Part shown: positions 8,116 through 16,707 of the stretch, one piece after another | How positions within the stretch are numbered: the first letter of the stretch is position 1 | How the letters are laid out: each line of letters starts with the position of its first letter | Assembly (NCBI GenBank): GCA_951813515.1 | Contig: OX638346.1 | Location: 1,047,617 to 1,111,616 of the forward strand | From: an uncultured Pseudomonadales bacterium | GTDB lineage: Bacteria > Pseudomonadota > Gammaproteobacteria > Pseudomonadales > Azotimanducaceae | Reading direction: 5' to 3' | DNA length: 64,000 nt | Notes under the pieces: generated by a model | What the model saw: the letters and a program-made list of their open reading frames with translations, nothing else | What the model was told of the DNA's origin: nothing | Database searches by the model: none | Translations under genes and position numbers: made by a program

Positions 8116-9498
8116 TTATCTTCGGTTCCGCCTGTCGCCAACACTCAGCCTTTCTAACGACCCGCTCAAGAACTGTACTGCGCGGGTCAGTCGGACCTGG
8201 CCCGTTTGAACAGACGCTGGATCGAGTTCCTGTCTCTCGCGTTCCAGCACCAGCCTTTCGACACGATTGAACATGCCCACGTAGAACACCCCTGCAATAA
8301 GTGAGAAGACGCTCGCGATGGGAAAGAAAAACACCCAACCGACCGCTTCGGCGAGGAAGCCGGTAAGCGATGCTCCGGCCAGGACGCCAAAACCCGACAG
8401 GCTCGATTGCAGCGCGTAATCCGTGCCGGCCTGTGCCTTGGATGCCCAGCGAAAGCGGGAGATGGTGACCGGGTAGCTGAAAAGCGCCGTGACAAACCCC
8501 ATCAGGGAGATCATGACGACCAGCACCGGAAAGGGGGGAAGGGACTTCAGCGCAAACATGGAGAACATGAAGACCTCGAACGGGATGGCGCAGACGCCGA
8601 TCAGCGCTGTCCTGCGCAACCCGATCCTTTCGACCAGCAGCGGCGTCGCGGCGGCCGTCAGGGTCGAACCGACGAGGCTGACGATGGGGCCCATGGTGCC
8701 GTATTCGGTCATGGTCAGTCCCTTGTCGGCATAGAAGGCACCCAGCATCGGTCCAATGAACCCGGCGCCGAATCCCCAGAAAAACGCAAACGGAAGGATG
8801 TAGAGCGACTCCGGACGCAGAAACGTCACCAGGATGTTGGCCCACTCGCCGCGCGCCTGGCGCTTTCGACGGGCCTCGGGCGGGGGGTGTTCGCGACGGA
8901 TCATGGCTGGTGTCACAGCCAGAAGAAGTAGCGACGAGGCGGCCAACATTGTCGACCTCCATCCGAACCGTTCAACCAATGCGACGGTACCGTTGCCCGC
9001 TACGCCAGCGATCCCGGCCAACCAGTTGATGATGGATGTGCCGGTAGGCCGCTCCCTATCGCTCATCGCTTCGGCGGCATACGCATCTATTGAGGTGTCC
9101 TGGGCAACCATCACGACGGCCTTGAACAGGAGTATTCCGGTGATGACATACACGGCGGCCACCGACGGCGGAATGAACGCGAGGACCGAGTAGGCGAGCG
9201 CGCCGACCACTGTGCAGGGGAGTATCCAACTCTTGCGATAGCCGAAACGTTCGCTGCCGAAATTGTCCACGGCGATCGACATCAGCCACCTGAACGAGTT
9301 CGGAAGGTTCGGAAGTGCGAGCAGCCAATACATGTCCAGTGGCAAGCCCTGCTTCCTGAACATGAAGGGCAGCGCGTAGCTCGTGAACGACTGCGGGAAG
9401 CTCTGCGCCATGTTCAGGACGCCGACGATAATCAGCTTCCTGAAGTCGATTGGCGGCGCTTCTGTTTCCCGTGATGCCATCGCGGATCTTCGGTCCAT
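8116..9498 (-). CDS. MFS transporter (AmpG/PAT-like)
   Basis: A 460-residue protein with about 12 hydrophobic segments. The N-terminal layout (FRKQGLPLDMYWLLALP, WLMSIAVDNFGSERFGYRKSWI) resembles AmpG- and FptX-like carriers, which take up muropeptides or siderophores. The substrate cannot be read from sequence. The start is uncertain between 9498 and an internal Met at 9480; neither has a well-spaced ribosome site. It is transcribed divergently from the UxuA-like gene. Confidence 0.85.
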   Translation of the reverse strand: MDRRSAMASRETEAPPIDFRKLIIVGVLNMAQSFPQSFTSYALPFMFRKQGLPLDMYWLLALPNLPNSFRWLMSIAVDNFGSERFGYRKSWILPCTVVGALAYSVLAFIPPSVAAVYVITGILLFKAVVMVAQDTSIDAYAAEAMSDRERPTGTSIINWLAGIAGVAGNGTVALVERFGWRSTMLAASSLLLLAVTPAMIRREHPPPEARRKRQARGEWANILVTFLRPESLYILPFAFFWGFGAGFIGPMLGAFYADKGLTMTEYGTMGPIVSLVGSTLTAAATPLLVERIGLRRTALIGVCAIPFEVFMFSMFALKSLPPFPVLVVMISLMGFVTALFSYPVTISRFRWASKAQAGTDYALQSSLSGFGVLAGASLTGFLAEAVGWVFFFPIASVFSLIAGVFYVGMFNRVERLVLERERQELDPASVQTGQVRLTRAVQFLSGSLERLSVGDRRNRR

Positions 9499-9691
9499 CC
9501 CCCTGCCCCAAACGACCGCAATACTCCCCAGGCGAGCCGTCAGGTTCGTGCTGACCGACTCGCGTGCGGTAACTACGCTTGGGCTTGAATCGAGTCAGTC
9601 TATACCATCCCCGAATGCGCGAGCCCATCAGACGCTATCGACGCCCTCCCTGCGGCTGATAGGCTTGGTGCATCGATTGCGGGAGACCAGC

Positions 9692-10663
9692 ATGAAACTA
9701 GGGGTCAGTTTCCAGTACCCGGAAAAGCTCACGCCGTCTCACCTGAGCTACCTCAGGAACATGGGCGTCGAGACCATCGAAGTGCGGATGTTCGCCCAGA
9801 CCTACAACTTCGATGATCTTCGGCGTATCCAGGACAAGGTCATGAAGGCCGGGCTCGATATCCACGAGGTCATGCTCCAGGACATGTACAACCGGCCGTC
9901 CATCACGACCGGAGGCGCCGACCGCGACAAGGACATCGCGGTCTTCCAGAACTTCCTGCGCGACCTTGGCAAGGCCGGCATCCGACATACGACCTATGCG
10001 TGGCACTCGGGCGGCGCCGGCATGACCGGTGAGACGACCTCGCGCGGCGCGCGAACACGGTTGTTCGAACAGGCCGCAGCGCTGGCCACGCCGAACGTCT
10101 ACGACCGCACCTACTCCGACGACGACATGTGGGAAACGTACTTCTACTTCATGGAGCGCATGCTGCCGGTGGCGGAGGAGGCCGACGTCCGCCTCCAGTT
10201 GCACCCGAACGACCCGCCCCTGACGCACCAGGGCGTCGCCCGGATCTTCCGTGATGTCGCATCGTTCCGGCACGCCTTCGACGCGGTGGACCACAACCCG
10301 TACAGCGCCACCCTGTTTTGCGTCGGCACCTTCTCGGAAATGCCGGGAGAAGACGGCACGGGCGAGGACATCGTGGCGGCGATTCGGGAGTTCGGACCCG
10401 CCGGCCACATCACCCAGGTGCACCTGCGCAACACGTCGAGTCCCATTCCGAACTTCCAGGAGACGTTCCCGGACAACGGCTACCTGGACCTACTCAAGAT
10501 CGTCTGCGCGCTGCGAGAGGTCGGGTTCGACGGCATGATCACGCCGGACCACATCCTTGACTGCGGCGACGGCAAGGGTACGGGCTCCATCGGAGAAGCG
10601 TACGCGCTCGGTTATATCCGGGCGCTGATCAAGGCGAGCGAAGCCATGGTGGGTTCATCCTGA
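9692..10663 (+). CDS. UxuA-like (mannonate dehydratase family) TIM-barrel protein
   Basis: A 323-residue TIM-barrel protein of the xylose-isomerase-like superfamily closest to mannonate dehydratases. Key phrases are YLRNMGVETIEVRM, RLQLHPNDPPLT with a metal-binding His, a conserved CVGTFSEM, and HLRNT followed by GMITPDHI. The start at 9692 is chosen because GGGAGA lies 5 bases upstream and family homology begins there; the open frame extends upstream without similarity. Mannonate dehydratase converts D-mannonate to 2-keto-3-deoxygluconate. The neighbours (aldo/keto reductase, lactonase, two sugar-type dehydrogenases) support a role in oxidised sugar breakdown. Confidence 0.75.
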   Translation: MKLGVSFQYPEKLTPSHLSYLRNMGVETIEVRMFAQTYNFDDLRRIQDKVMKAGLDIHEVMLQDMYNRPSITTGGADRDKDIAVFQNFLRDLGKAGIRHTTYAWHSGGAGMTGETTSRGARTRLFEQAAALATPNVYDRTYSDDDMWETYFYFMERMLPVAEEADVRLQLHPNDPPLTHQGVARIFRDVASFRHAFDAVDHNPYSATLFCVGTFSEMPGEDGTGEDIVAAIREFGPAGHITQVHLRNTSSPIPNFQETFPDNGYLDLLKIVCALREVGFDGMITPDHILDCGDGKGTGSIGEAYALGYIRALIKASEAMVGSS

Positions 10664-10684
10664 CCGGAAGGCCGCGCTTACGGG

Positions 10685-11653
10685 CTAGCGAACAAAGGAT
10701 GAAGACACGGCGTCGAGTTTCTCGCGCACCGACTCGTCGAGCGTCCAGCCAACCCCTCCAAGGTTGTCGTCGAGGTGTTCCACCGTATCGCTGCCCGTGA
10801 TCGCCAGCGTGATTTCCGGATGAGACAGCACCCATGCGATGGCCAACTGCGCGGGCGTCTTGCCGAGTTCGGTCGCGAACTCGATGACCGTGGCCATGAC
10901 CCTTTGCGCAGCTTCGCCCGCCATCGCAGCGAATTGCTCTCGGGGACGGGAGGCCCATAACGATTCCGGCGGCGGCGGAGAGCCCGGCCTGTAGAGCCCG
11001 CTCAGCAGTCCGATGTGCAAAGGACTGTAGGCCATCGCGCCGAGGCCGGCATCCCGCAGGAACGGAAACATCTCCTTTTCCAGGTGCCGATTGAGCAGGC
11101 TGTACATGTTCTGCACCGCCATGTAGGGAAATGCGTTCAGCCGGTCCGCCACCCAGAGCGCCTTGCAAACCTGCCAGGCCTCGTGGTTGCAGCACCCCAC
11201 GTAGCGGACCTTGCCCGAGTGCACGAGATCGTCCAGTGCCCTGACGCTTTCCTCCAGCGGCGATAGTTCATCGAATCGGTGCACGAGGTAGAAGTCGATA
11301 TGGTCCGTATCGATCTGGCGCAGCGACCGTTCCACCTCTCGCATGATGTGGTACCGCGATAGTCCCTCGTCGTTCTGCCCGGGACCGATCCTGCTCGCCA
11401 CCTTCGACGAGATCAGGACATCGTCGCGCTTGCCCTTGATCGCCTTGCCCAGGACGGCTTCGGAAGTTCTGACATTCGCCCGGTCGTCCATGAACCCGTA
11501 TATGTTCGCGCAGTCGATGACGTTGATACCTTGATCGATTGCGTGTTCGATCGCCCTTTGGGCTTCGGCGGGGTCATTCTGGCCCCGTAGTCCCAGGCCG
11601 AACGCCAATCGGCTGACCCGCACACCCGCTTTTCCGAAGTTCACATATTCCAT
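10685..11653 (-). CDS. Aldo/keto reductase
   Basis: A 322-residue NADPH-dependent aldo/keto reductase. It opens MEYVNFGKAGVRVSRLAFGL and has the catalytic region VIDCANIYG (Asp and Tyr), SSKVASRIG (Lys) and FYLVHRFDE (His). The C-terminal AWVLSHPEITLAITGSDT motif binds the cofactor adenosine phosphate. The start at 11653 is preceded by GAGAGG. It is convergent with the UxuA-like gene and 22 bases downstream of the lactonase gene, with which it probably forms an operon. Confidence 0.9.
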   Translation of the reverse strand: MEYVNFGKAGVRVSRLAFGLGLRGQNDPAEAQRAIEHAIDQGINVIDCANIYGFMDDRANVRTSEAVLGKAIKGKRDDVLISSKVASRIGPGQNDEGLSRYHIMREVERSLRQIDTDHIDFYLVHRFDELSPLEESVRALDDLVHSGKVRYVGCCNHEAWQVCKALWVADRLNAFPYMAVQNMYSLLNRHLEKEMFPFLRDAGLGAMAYSPLHIGLLSGLYRPGSPPPPESLWASRPREQFAAMAGEAAQRVMATVIEFATELGKTPAQLAIAWVLSHPEITLAITGSDTVEHLDDNLGGVGWTLDESVREKLDAVSSSFVR

Positions 11654-11675
11654 GGTTTTCCTCTCAGGCCTCCCC

Positions 11676-12704
11676 TCAGGACAGAAAAAGCAGGCAAACG
11701 GGCCTTGGCGCGCCGGTTTCGCAGACGACATCGCCCGGCCTCCCGTCCTCCAGGGCGAAAACGACGATGTTGTCCGAGTTCTGGTTGGCCGCGAGCAGCC
11801 ACCGGCCGCTGGGATCGAGGGTGAAGAACCTGGGATGCACGCCGCGGGTCGGCGTATGTTCGGCCTGTGAGAGCCGACCCGTCCCGTCGACGGCGAAGCT
11901 CACGATGCTCTCGTGCCCACGATTGCTGCCGTAGACGAAGCGGCCGTCCGCGGAGACCGCGATTTCCGCAGTGGTGCTGGAGCCTGCGAAGTCGTCCGGC
12001 AACGTCGAAACGGTCTGCAGGACCCGCATCGGGTTATCGCGGTCGCTTTCCAGCAGGTCTATCGTATTGCCGAGTTCGTTGATGACGTAGAGGATCGGCA
12101 ACGTCGGATGCCGTTCCACGTGCCGCGGCCCCGCGCCAGCGACGAGCTGGGTCACGGTGGGTTCACCCACGAACGCACCCGTGGCATCGATGCGATACCT
12201 GTAGAGCTGATCGTTGCCGAGATCCGGCACCAACATGTCGCGATCTGTTACGAGGTACGTCTGGTGGGCGTGTGCGCTTTTCTGGCGGACCGAGTTGGGA
12301 CCAGAACCGGTGTGTTGCACAAAATCGACGCGCTCGCCGATCGCACCGTCATCGATCCGGAACGTCGCGACGCTCCCGGTCGAGTAATTCGCCACCGACA
12401 ACCAGTCGGCGGTAGCAGCCAGGTGGCAGGGGTAGGTACCGTCCGTAGGAACGGTGTTCAGGAACTCGAGGCCGTCCGAAGTCAAAGCGAATGCCGACAC
12501 GCGACCGGGATCCAGTTCGTTCACCGAATAGACGAACTTTCCGTGCTGGATAAGGAACGCCGGGCTTTGCGCCTGGGCCGCAAGTCCGCGCACCGTGAGT
12601 GCGCCGGTCGCGTCATCGAATGTCGCCTCGTAAATCCCCCTCGATCCACCTGGTTCGGGTTCGCGCGGCGTGTACGTGCCTATGAGGAGACGATTCACGG
12701 TCAT
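11676..12704 (-). CDS. Lactonase / 6-phosphogluconolactonase-like beta-propeller
   Basis: A 342-residue seven-bladed propeller of the Pgl/lactonase family. It opens MTVNRLLIGTYTP and has repeated blade phrases such as FVYSVNE, WLSVANYSTGSVATF, HAHQTYLVTD, ARHV-type GPRHVERHPTLPILYVINE, and GVHPRFFTLDPSGRWLLAANQNS. Family members hydrolyse sugar lactones in the cytoplasm. The start at 12704 gives the family N-terminus. Paired with the aldo/keto reductase, it fits a route that oxidises a sugar to a lactone and opens it. Confidence 0.88.
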   Translation of the reverse strand: MTVNRLLIGTYTPREPEPGGSRGIYEATFDDATGALTVRGLAAQAQSPAFLIQHGKFVYSVNELDPGRVSAFALTSDGLEFLNTVPTDGTYPCHLAATADWLSVANYSTGSVATFRIDDGAIGERVDFVQHTGSGPNSVRQKSAHAHQTYLVTDRDMLVPDLGNDQLYRYRIDATGAFVGEPTVTQLVAGAGPRHVERHPTLPILYVINELGNTIDLLESDRDNPMRVLQTVSTLPDDFAGSSTTAEIAVSADGRFVYGSNRGHESIVSFAVDGTGRLSQAEHTPTRGVHPRFFTLDPSGRWLLAANQNSDNIVVFALEDGRPGDVVCETGAPRPVCLLFLS

Positions 12705-12865
12705 GTGGCCGGCCACTGTCGGAAACGCGTAAGCATATCGGGCAGGGCACACCCTGTGCGAATTCGCCGTCGGCAGTGCATCCGATCAGGCCAGACGCGG
12801 ACCTTCTGGACCCCGTTGGTCTTTCTCGTGCGAAAATGGAGCCGAGTTTTCCCCGAGAGTCTCGT

Positions 12866-13840
12866 ATGCCTGGTCAGGAACTCGGCACGATTGTTGTCGC
12901 GCTTCGCGTAACCGAACAGCACCTTGAGGCCATCCGCGCCACGGCGCCGGAGGCCGAGATCGTCAAGATAGACGGCCGCGAGGAGTGGCGCGCCCGCCGC
13001 GCCGAGCTGGAGCCCAAAGTCGAGGTGCTCGCCGGCGTGCAGAGCGACCTGGACCCCGCCTCCATGCCCCGGCTGCGCTGGATGCAGACCGGTGGGGCGG
13101 GCAACGACTGGTTGCTCCGATCGCCCCACATCGCCAACAGCGACGTCGTGCTCACCAACGGGTCCGGCGTCGCCGCGATACCGATCGCCGAGCATGTGCT
13201 GGCCCTGATGTTCACGCTGTGTCGCAACTTTCACGGCTTTGCCAGGGCGCAGCGCGACCATGAGTGGTATCGCGGCGGACATCTCGGCGAAGTCGACGGC
13301 AGCACGATGGGAATCGTCGGCCTCGGCGCGATCGGCGAGAAGACGGCGGAAAAGGCGCAGGGGCTCAACATGCGCGTATTGGGACTGCGGCGCGACCCGA
13401 CGCGCACCTCGCCTCATGTCGACCGGATGCTGGGTCCGGATGGGCTGTTTGAGCTGCTCGAGTCGTCCGACTGGGTGGTCGTGGCCAGTGCGCTCACGCC
13501 CGAGACGCGCGGCCTGATCGGCGAGCCGGAACTCAAGCGAATGAAAGACACCGCCTGCCTGATTAACATCGCGCGGGGCCAAATCGTGCAGGAGGAGATC
13601 CTGGTCCAGGCGCTCCAGGAAGGCTGGATCGCGGGAGCGGGCCTCGATGTCTTCGCGCAGGAGCCGCTGCCGTCGGGCTCCCCTCTCTGGGACATGCCGA
13701 ACGTCGTGGTCACATCGCACCGCTCGGGTTCCACGCCGCACTACAATGACCGCCTCGTCGAGATCTTCATCGAGAACCTGCGGCGCTACCGGGCAGGCGA
13801 GCCGATGATCAACGTCGTGGACAAACAGCTCACCTATTGA
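12866..13840 (+). CDS. D-isomer-specific 2-hydroxyacid dehydrogenase
   Basis: A 324-residue NAD(P)-dependent enzyme. The Rossmann motif is MGIVGLGAIGEKTAEKAQ, and the catalytic Arg is in INIARGQIV, Glu in DVFAQEPLP, and His in TSHRSGST. These enzymes interconvert 2-keto acids and D-2-hydroxy acids, for example glyoxylate/hydroxypyruvate. Starts at 12866 and 12836 are both possible; 12866 is taken because the conserved part begins there. It is followed 14 bases later by a Gfo/Idh dehydrogenase on the same strand. Confidence 0.9.
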   Translation: MPGQELGTIVVALRVTEQHLEAIRATAPEAEIVKIDGREEWRARRAELEPKVEVLAGVQSDLDPASMPRLRWMQTGGAGNDWLLRSPHIANSDVVLTNGSGVAAIPIAEHVLALMFTLCRNFHGFARAQRDHEWYRGGHLGEVDGSTMGIVGLGAIGEKTAEKAQGLNMRVLGLRRDPTRTSPHVDRMLGPDGLFELLESSDWVVVASALTPETRGLIGEPELKRMKDTACLINIARGQIVQEEILVQALQEGWIAGAGLDVFAQEPLPSGSPLWDMPNVVVTSHRSGSTPHYNDRLVEIFIENLRRYRAGEPMINVVDKQLTY

Positions 13841-13854
13841 CAGGGAAAACAAAG

Positions 13855-14856
13855 ATGACAGACACGGTCAGATACGGACTCATCAGCACCGCGCGAATCG
13901 GCTTCAGCGCCCACGTGCCAGCGGCCAACGTGTCGACCAACTCCGAAATAGTCGCCGTCAGCAGCCGCGACCTCGCAACCGCCGAGGCGGCGGCACGGGA
14001 GCATGGCATCCCATTAGCCTTCGGCAGCTACCAGGAGATGATCGACAGCGACGAGATCGACGCCGTGATCAACACGCTGCCGAACTCCATGCACCACGAG
14101 TGGACGATCAAGGCCGCCGAGGCGGGCAAGCACATCCTTTGCGAGAAGCCCCTGTCCGCGACCATGGTTGAGGGACGCGAGATGAAGGCCGTAGCCGAAG
14201 CCAACAACGTCGTCCTGGTCGAAGCGTTCACGCCACGCTGGACCAGGCAGAACCGCACCGTGCGCCAACTCATCGCGGACGGCGAGATCGGCGACGTCAC
14301 CTATCTCGAGTCCAGTCTTGCCTTCAGGATGAGCAGACCCGACGACATTCGCCTCAGCAAGCCACTGGCCGGAGGCAGCCTGATGGATGTCGGATGCTAC
14401 GCCGTGTACGCGGTGCGCTACGCCATGGGCGTGGAACCCGTGTCAGCGATGGCATTCGACCGCAAGCGGCGCGGCGTCGAGGTCGACACCACGCTGAGCG
14501 GCTTACTGAAATTCCCGAACGGCGCCGTGGGCCACATCTTCTGCAGCTTCGACGGACCGCGTCGGACCGTGTTCGACGCGGTGGGCACCGAAGGCACGAT
14601 TTCCGTGAACGGCGCCTTCCGGGAAACCATGCCCGTGACCATTACCCGGGGTGACGAAGCGCCCGAAGTGATGCAGATGTCGAGCAGAAATCGTTTCGAG
14701 GTGCAGATCGACGAGTTCTCGGAGTGCGTCCTTACAGGGAAACAGCCGGAGTTTCCGCCGGATGACGCGCTACGCAACATGGCGGCGATACTGGCCCTTT
14801 ACGAGTCTGCGGACTCGGGCAGGGCGGTGGAAGTGGAGCAAATCCCGCCCGGCTGA
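13855..14856 (+). CDS. Gfo/Idh/MocA-family oxidoreductase
   Basis: A 333-residue NAD(P)-dependent sugar-type dehydrogenase. The N-terminal Rossmann domain has RYGLISTARIGFSAHVPA, and the family signature AGKHILCEKPLS carries the conserved Lys. The C-terminal domain contains GGSLMDVGCYAVYAVRYAMG with the catalytic Asp/Cys-Tyr region. ATG 13855 has AGGGA about 9 bases upstream. It probably shares a transcript with the 2-hydroxyacid dehydrogenase. The substrate is likely a cyclic polyol or sugar. Confidence 0.9.
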   Translation: MTDTVRYGLISTARIGFSAHVPAANVSTNSEIVAVSSRDLATAEAAAREHGIPLAFGSYQEMIDSDEIDAVINTLPNSMHHEWTIKAAEAGKHILCEKPLSATMVEGREMKAVAEANNVVLVEAFTPRWTRQNRTVRQLIADGEIGDVTYLESSLAFRMSRPDDIRLSKPLAGGSLMDVGCYAVYAVRYAMGVEPVSAMAFDRKRRGVEVDTTLSGLLKFPNGAVGHIFCSFDGPRRTVFDAVGTEGTISVNGAFRETMPVTITRGDEAPEVMQMSSRNRFEVQIDEFSECVLTGKQPEFPPDDALRNMAAILALYESADSGRAVEVEQIPPG

Positions 14857-14868
14857 TCCGCCCGTCTG

Positions 14869-15822
14869 TCAGGCCGTAGTCGAACCGCTCGGTGGGCGCA
14901 GGGTCGACAGTACATTGGTGGCGGCGCCGATCATCGACGAGACATCGCTCAGGTTCGCGGGCACGATCAACGTGTTGCCTTCCTTGGCCAGATTGCCGAA
15001 GCGTTCCAGGTAGTCCTCCGCGACGCGAAGCTGCATGGCCTTGTCGCCGCCGTCGCTGTTCAGCGCGTCGGCCACCTTGCGCAGCCCTTCCGCAGTGGCC
15101 TCCGCGATCGCGAGGATGGCTGCGGCTTCCCCTTGCGCCTCGTTGATCTGCTGCTCCCTGACCGCTTCCGACTCCTTGATGACGCGCTGCTTCTCGCCGT
15201 CAGCCTCGTTGATCTTGGCGTCCCGGTCGCCTTCGGACTGCAGCACCGTCGCACGTTTCTCGCGTTCGGCGCGCATCTGCTTCTCCATGGCGGATACCAC
15301 GTCGTGCGGCGGATTGATGTTCTTGATCTCGTAGCGAAGCACCTTTACGCCCCAGGGTTCGGACGCCTGGTCGAGTTCCTCGACGACACGCAGGTTGATG
15401 TGGCTGCGTTCCTCGAACGTCTTGTCCAGTTCGATCCGGCCGATCTCGCTACGCAACGTCGTCTGCGCGAGTTGCGCGATGGCGAACAGGTAGTCCCCGA
15501 TACCGTATGAAGCGTTGCCTGCATCCATGACCTGCAGGTAGAGGACGCCGTCCACCCCAACCTGCACGTTGTCCGACGTGATGCAGATCTGCTCTTCGAC
15601 ATCGATGGCCTGTTCCTTGAGCGTGTGCTTGTACGCCACCCGATCGAGAAACGGGATCAGAATGTGGAATCCCGCGGTCAGGGTCCGAGAGTACTTGCCC
15701 AGGTTCTCTACCACGTACGCCCCTTGCTGGGGAACGATGACCGCGGTCTTGATGACGACAATAACGGCCAGTACCGCGATCACGATGGCGACAATCAATC
15801 CTGTGTCCATGAAAATTCCCAT
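14869..15822 (-). CDS. SPFH/Band 7 (stomatin-like, QmcA type) membrane protein
   Basis: A 317-residue protein with one N-terminal transmembrane helix (about residues 7-30), a Band 7 domain (VPQQGAYVVENLGKYSRTL... PFLDRVAYKHTLKEQ) and a long coiled-coil region rich in REKRATVLQSEGDRDAKIN. It closely resembles stomatin/QmcA proteins that oligomerise in the membrane and act on protease or lipid-domain organisation. It lies 2 bases downstream of the nfeD-like gene, the classic partner, so the two form an operon. Confidence 0.93.
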   Translation of the reverse strand: MGIFMDTGLIVAIVIAVLAVIVVIKTAVIVPQQGAYVVENLGKYSRTLTAGFHILIPFLDRVAYKHTLKEQAIDVEEQICITSDNVQVGVDGVLYLQVMDAGNASYGIGDYLFAIAQLAQTTLRSEIGRIELDKTFEERSHINLRVVEELDQASEPWGVKVLRYEIKNINPPHDVVSAMEKQMRAEREKRATVLQSEGDRDAKINEADGEKQRVIKESEAVREQQINEAQGEAAAILAIAEATAEGLRKVADALNSDGGDKAMQLRVAEDYLERFGNLAKEGNTLIVPANLSDVSSMIGAATNVLSTLRPPSGSTTA

Positions 15823-15824
15823 GA

Positions 15825-16295
15825 TTACCTCGATACCTGGTCGGAGGCTCCTGACGAATCCGCCGACATCGCCACAATATTGACCGCTGCACCGCTCAAG
15901 CCCACTATCCGAGCCTGCGTACCGGCGTCAATCGCCACGGTCCCCACGTTGTTTGCGTTCCACTCGCTGCCTCTCATGGCTACGCGGGTTCTGCCGCCAG
16001 CGGGCACATCTTCCGCGACTTCGACCACCTCCCCCACCGTCGAGTTGTCGAATCCCTGCGCACCGCCCCGCAACCGGTCGTAGAGCTTGCGCCGAAAGAA
16101 CACCATGGATGCCACGGCGAGGACACCGTAGAGAACCCATTGCCCCCAGACCGGGAAGGTCGGGTCGCCCAAAACCGCGATGCCGACCAGAACGGCTGCG
16201 GCGCCCAGGAAAACGAGGTAGAAGGCCGCGTCGATGGCTGCCAACTCCACCACCATCAACACGACGCCAGCAATCAGCCAAGCCCACCAAGGCAT
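15825..16295 (-). CDS. NfeD-like membrane protein
   Basis: A 156-residue protein. Hydrophobic helices occupy about residues 1-75, followed by a short cytoplasmic or periplasmic OB-fold domain (GEVVEVAEDVPAGGRTRVAMRGSEWNA) that is the NfeD C-terminal signature. NfeD proteins pair with stomatin-like proteins, as here. ATG 16295 (MPWWAWLI) is preferred, with GGTGG upstream; a TTG at 16313 is an alternative. Confidence 0.9.
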   Translation of the reverse strand: MPWWAWLIAGVVLMVVELAAIDAAFYLVFLGAAAVLVGIAVLGDPTFPVWGQWVLYGVLAVASMVFFRRKLYDRLRGGAQGFDNSTVGEVVEVAEDVPAGGRTRVAMRGSEWNANNVGTVAIDAGTQARIVGLSGAAVNIVAMSADSSGASDQVSR

Positions 16296-16424
16296 CACGA
16301 ATCCACCGAGCAACGAAGTCCGAGTCAGCTTGCCTCACCGTGGTATCGATGACAAGCCAACGGCAATCTCCGGCCAAAAAACAACCGGGCGCAAAACATG
16401 TAGCCACCGGCGTTGAAACAATGG

Positions 16425-16453
16425 TTGCCAGCGGGGTGGGACGACCCTACAAT
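16425..16453 (+). promoter_or_regulatory. Sigma-70-type promoter for the leader and MFS gene
   Basis: TTGCCA (16425-16430) and TACAAT (16448-16453) are separated by exactly 17 bases; each matches the consensus in five of six positions. Transcription would start near 16460 and run through a structured leader toward the MFS gene at 16708. Confidence 0.65.
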
Positions 16454-16459
16454 CGCGCG

Positions 16460-16666
16460 CCTTCCAATTCGCGGCCAGTTACATGACGCGAGTGCAATCG
16501 ACCGCCATCCTCGTCCTTGACGCCATGTCGAGGGCGGAGTTGTGCGTTCAACGGGAGGCGTACTACGCCGCCTCGATGAGAAACGCTATCGGATAGGTAC
16601 TTTTCCGCACGCCGTTCGGGAAACCCTCTGGCAACCCCGATGCGCTTCCAGCCATCGGGGTTTTTT
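16460..16666 (+). promoter_or_regulatory. Structured 5' leader with possible attenuation
   Basis: About 205 bases between the promoter and an intrinsic terminator. A first hairpin pairs CCGCC-at-CCTCG with CGAGG-GCGG (about 16500-16545). A second pairs GAGGCG with CGCCgCCTC (about 16553-16574). CCTCGATG at 16571-16578 can alternatively pair with the 3' arm of the terminator (CATCGGGG, one G-U pair), so formation of the two structures is mutually exclusive. It matches no riboswitch consensus I could recall. It could be a regulated leader or an independent small RNA. Confidence 0.4.
16635..16666 (+). terminator. Intrinsic terminator inside the 5' leader
   Basis: An 8-bp perfect stem CCCCGATG/CATCGGGG with a 10-base loop is followed by six T. 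There is no plus-strand gene upstream that it could serve, and the MFS gene starts 42 bases later. It therefore ends either a short RNA or an attenuated leader transcript. Confidence 0.75.
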
Positions 16667-16707
16667 GTTGATTGACGGTGTGAACCGTCCTTTCGGGAGA
16701 GAGCAGC

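Noticed and set aside
9383..9691. N-terminal extension of the UxuA-like protein
   Set aside because: The 103 extra codons overlap the divergent MFS gene and show no homology; the ribosome site supports 9692.
16460..16666. 6S RNA, SAM or cobalamin riboswitch
   Set aside because: The GGAAACCC..GGCAACC stretch recalls SAM riboswitches, but the other conserved blocks and the order do not fit, and no 6S closing stem is present.
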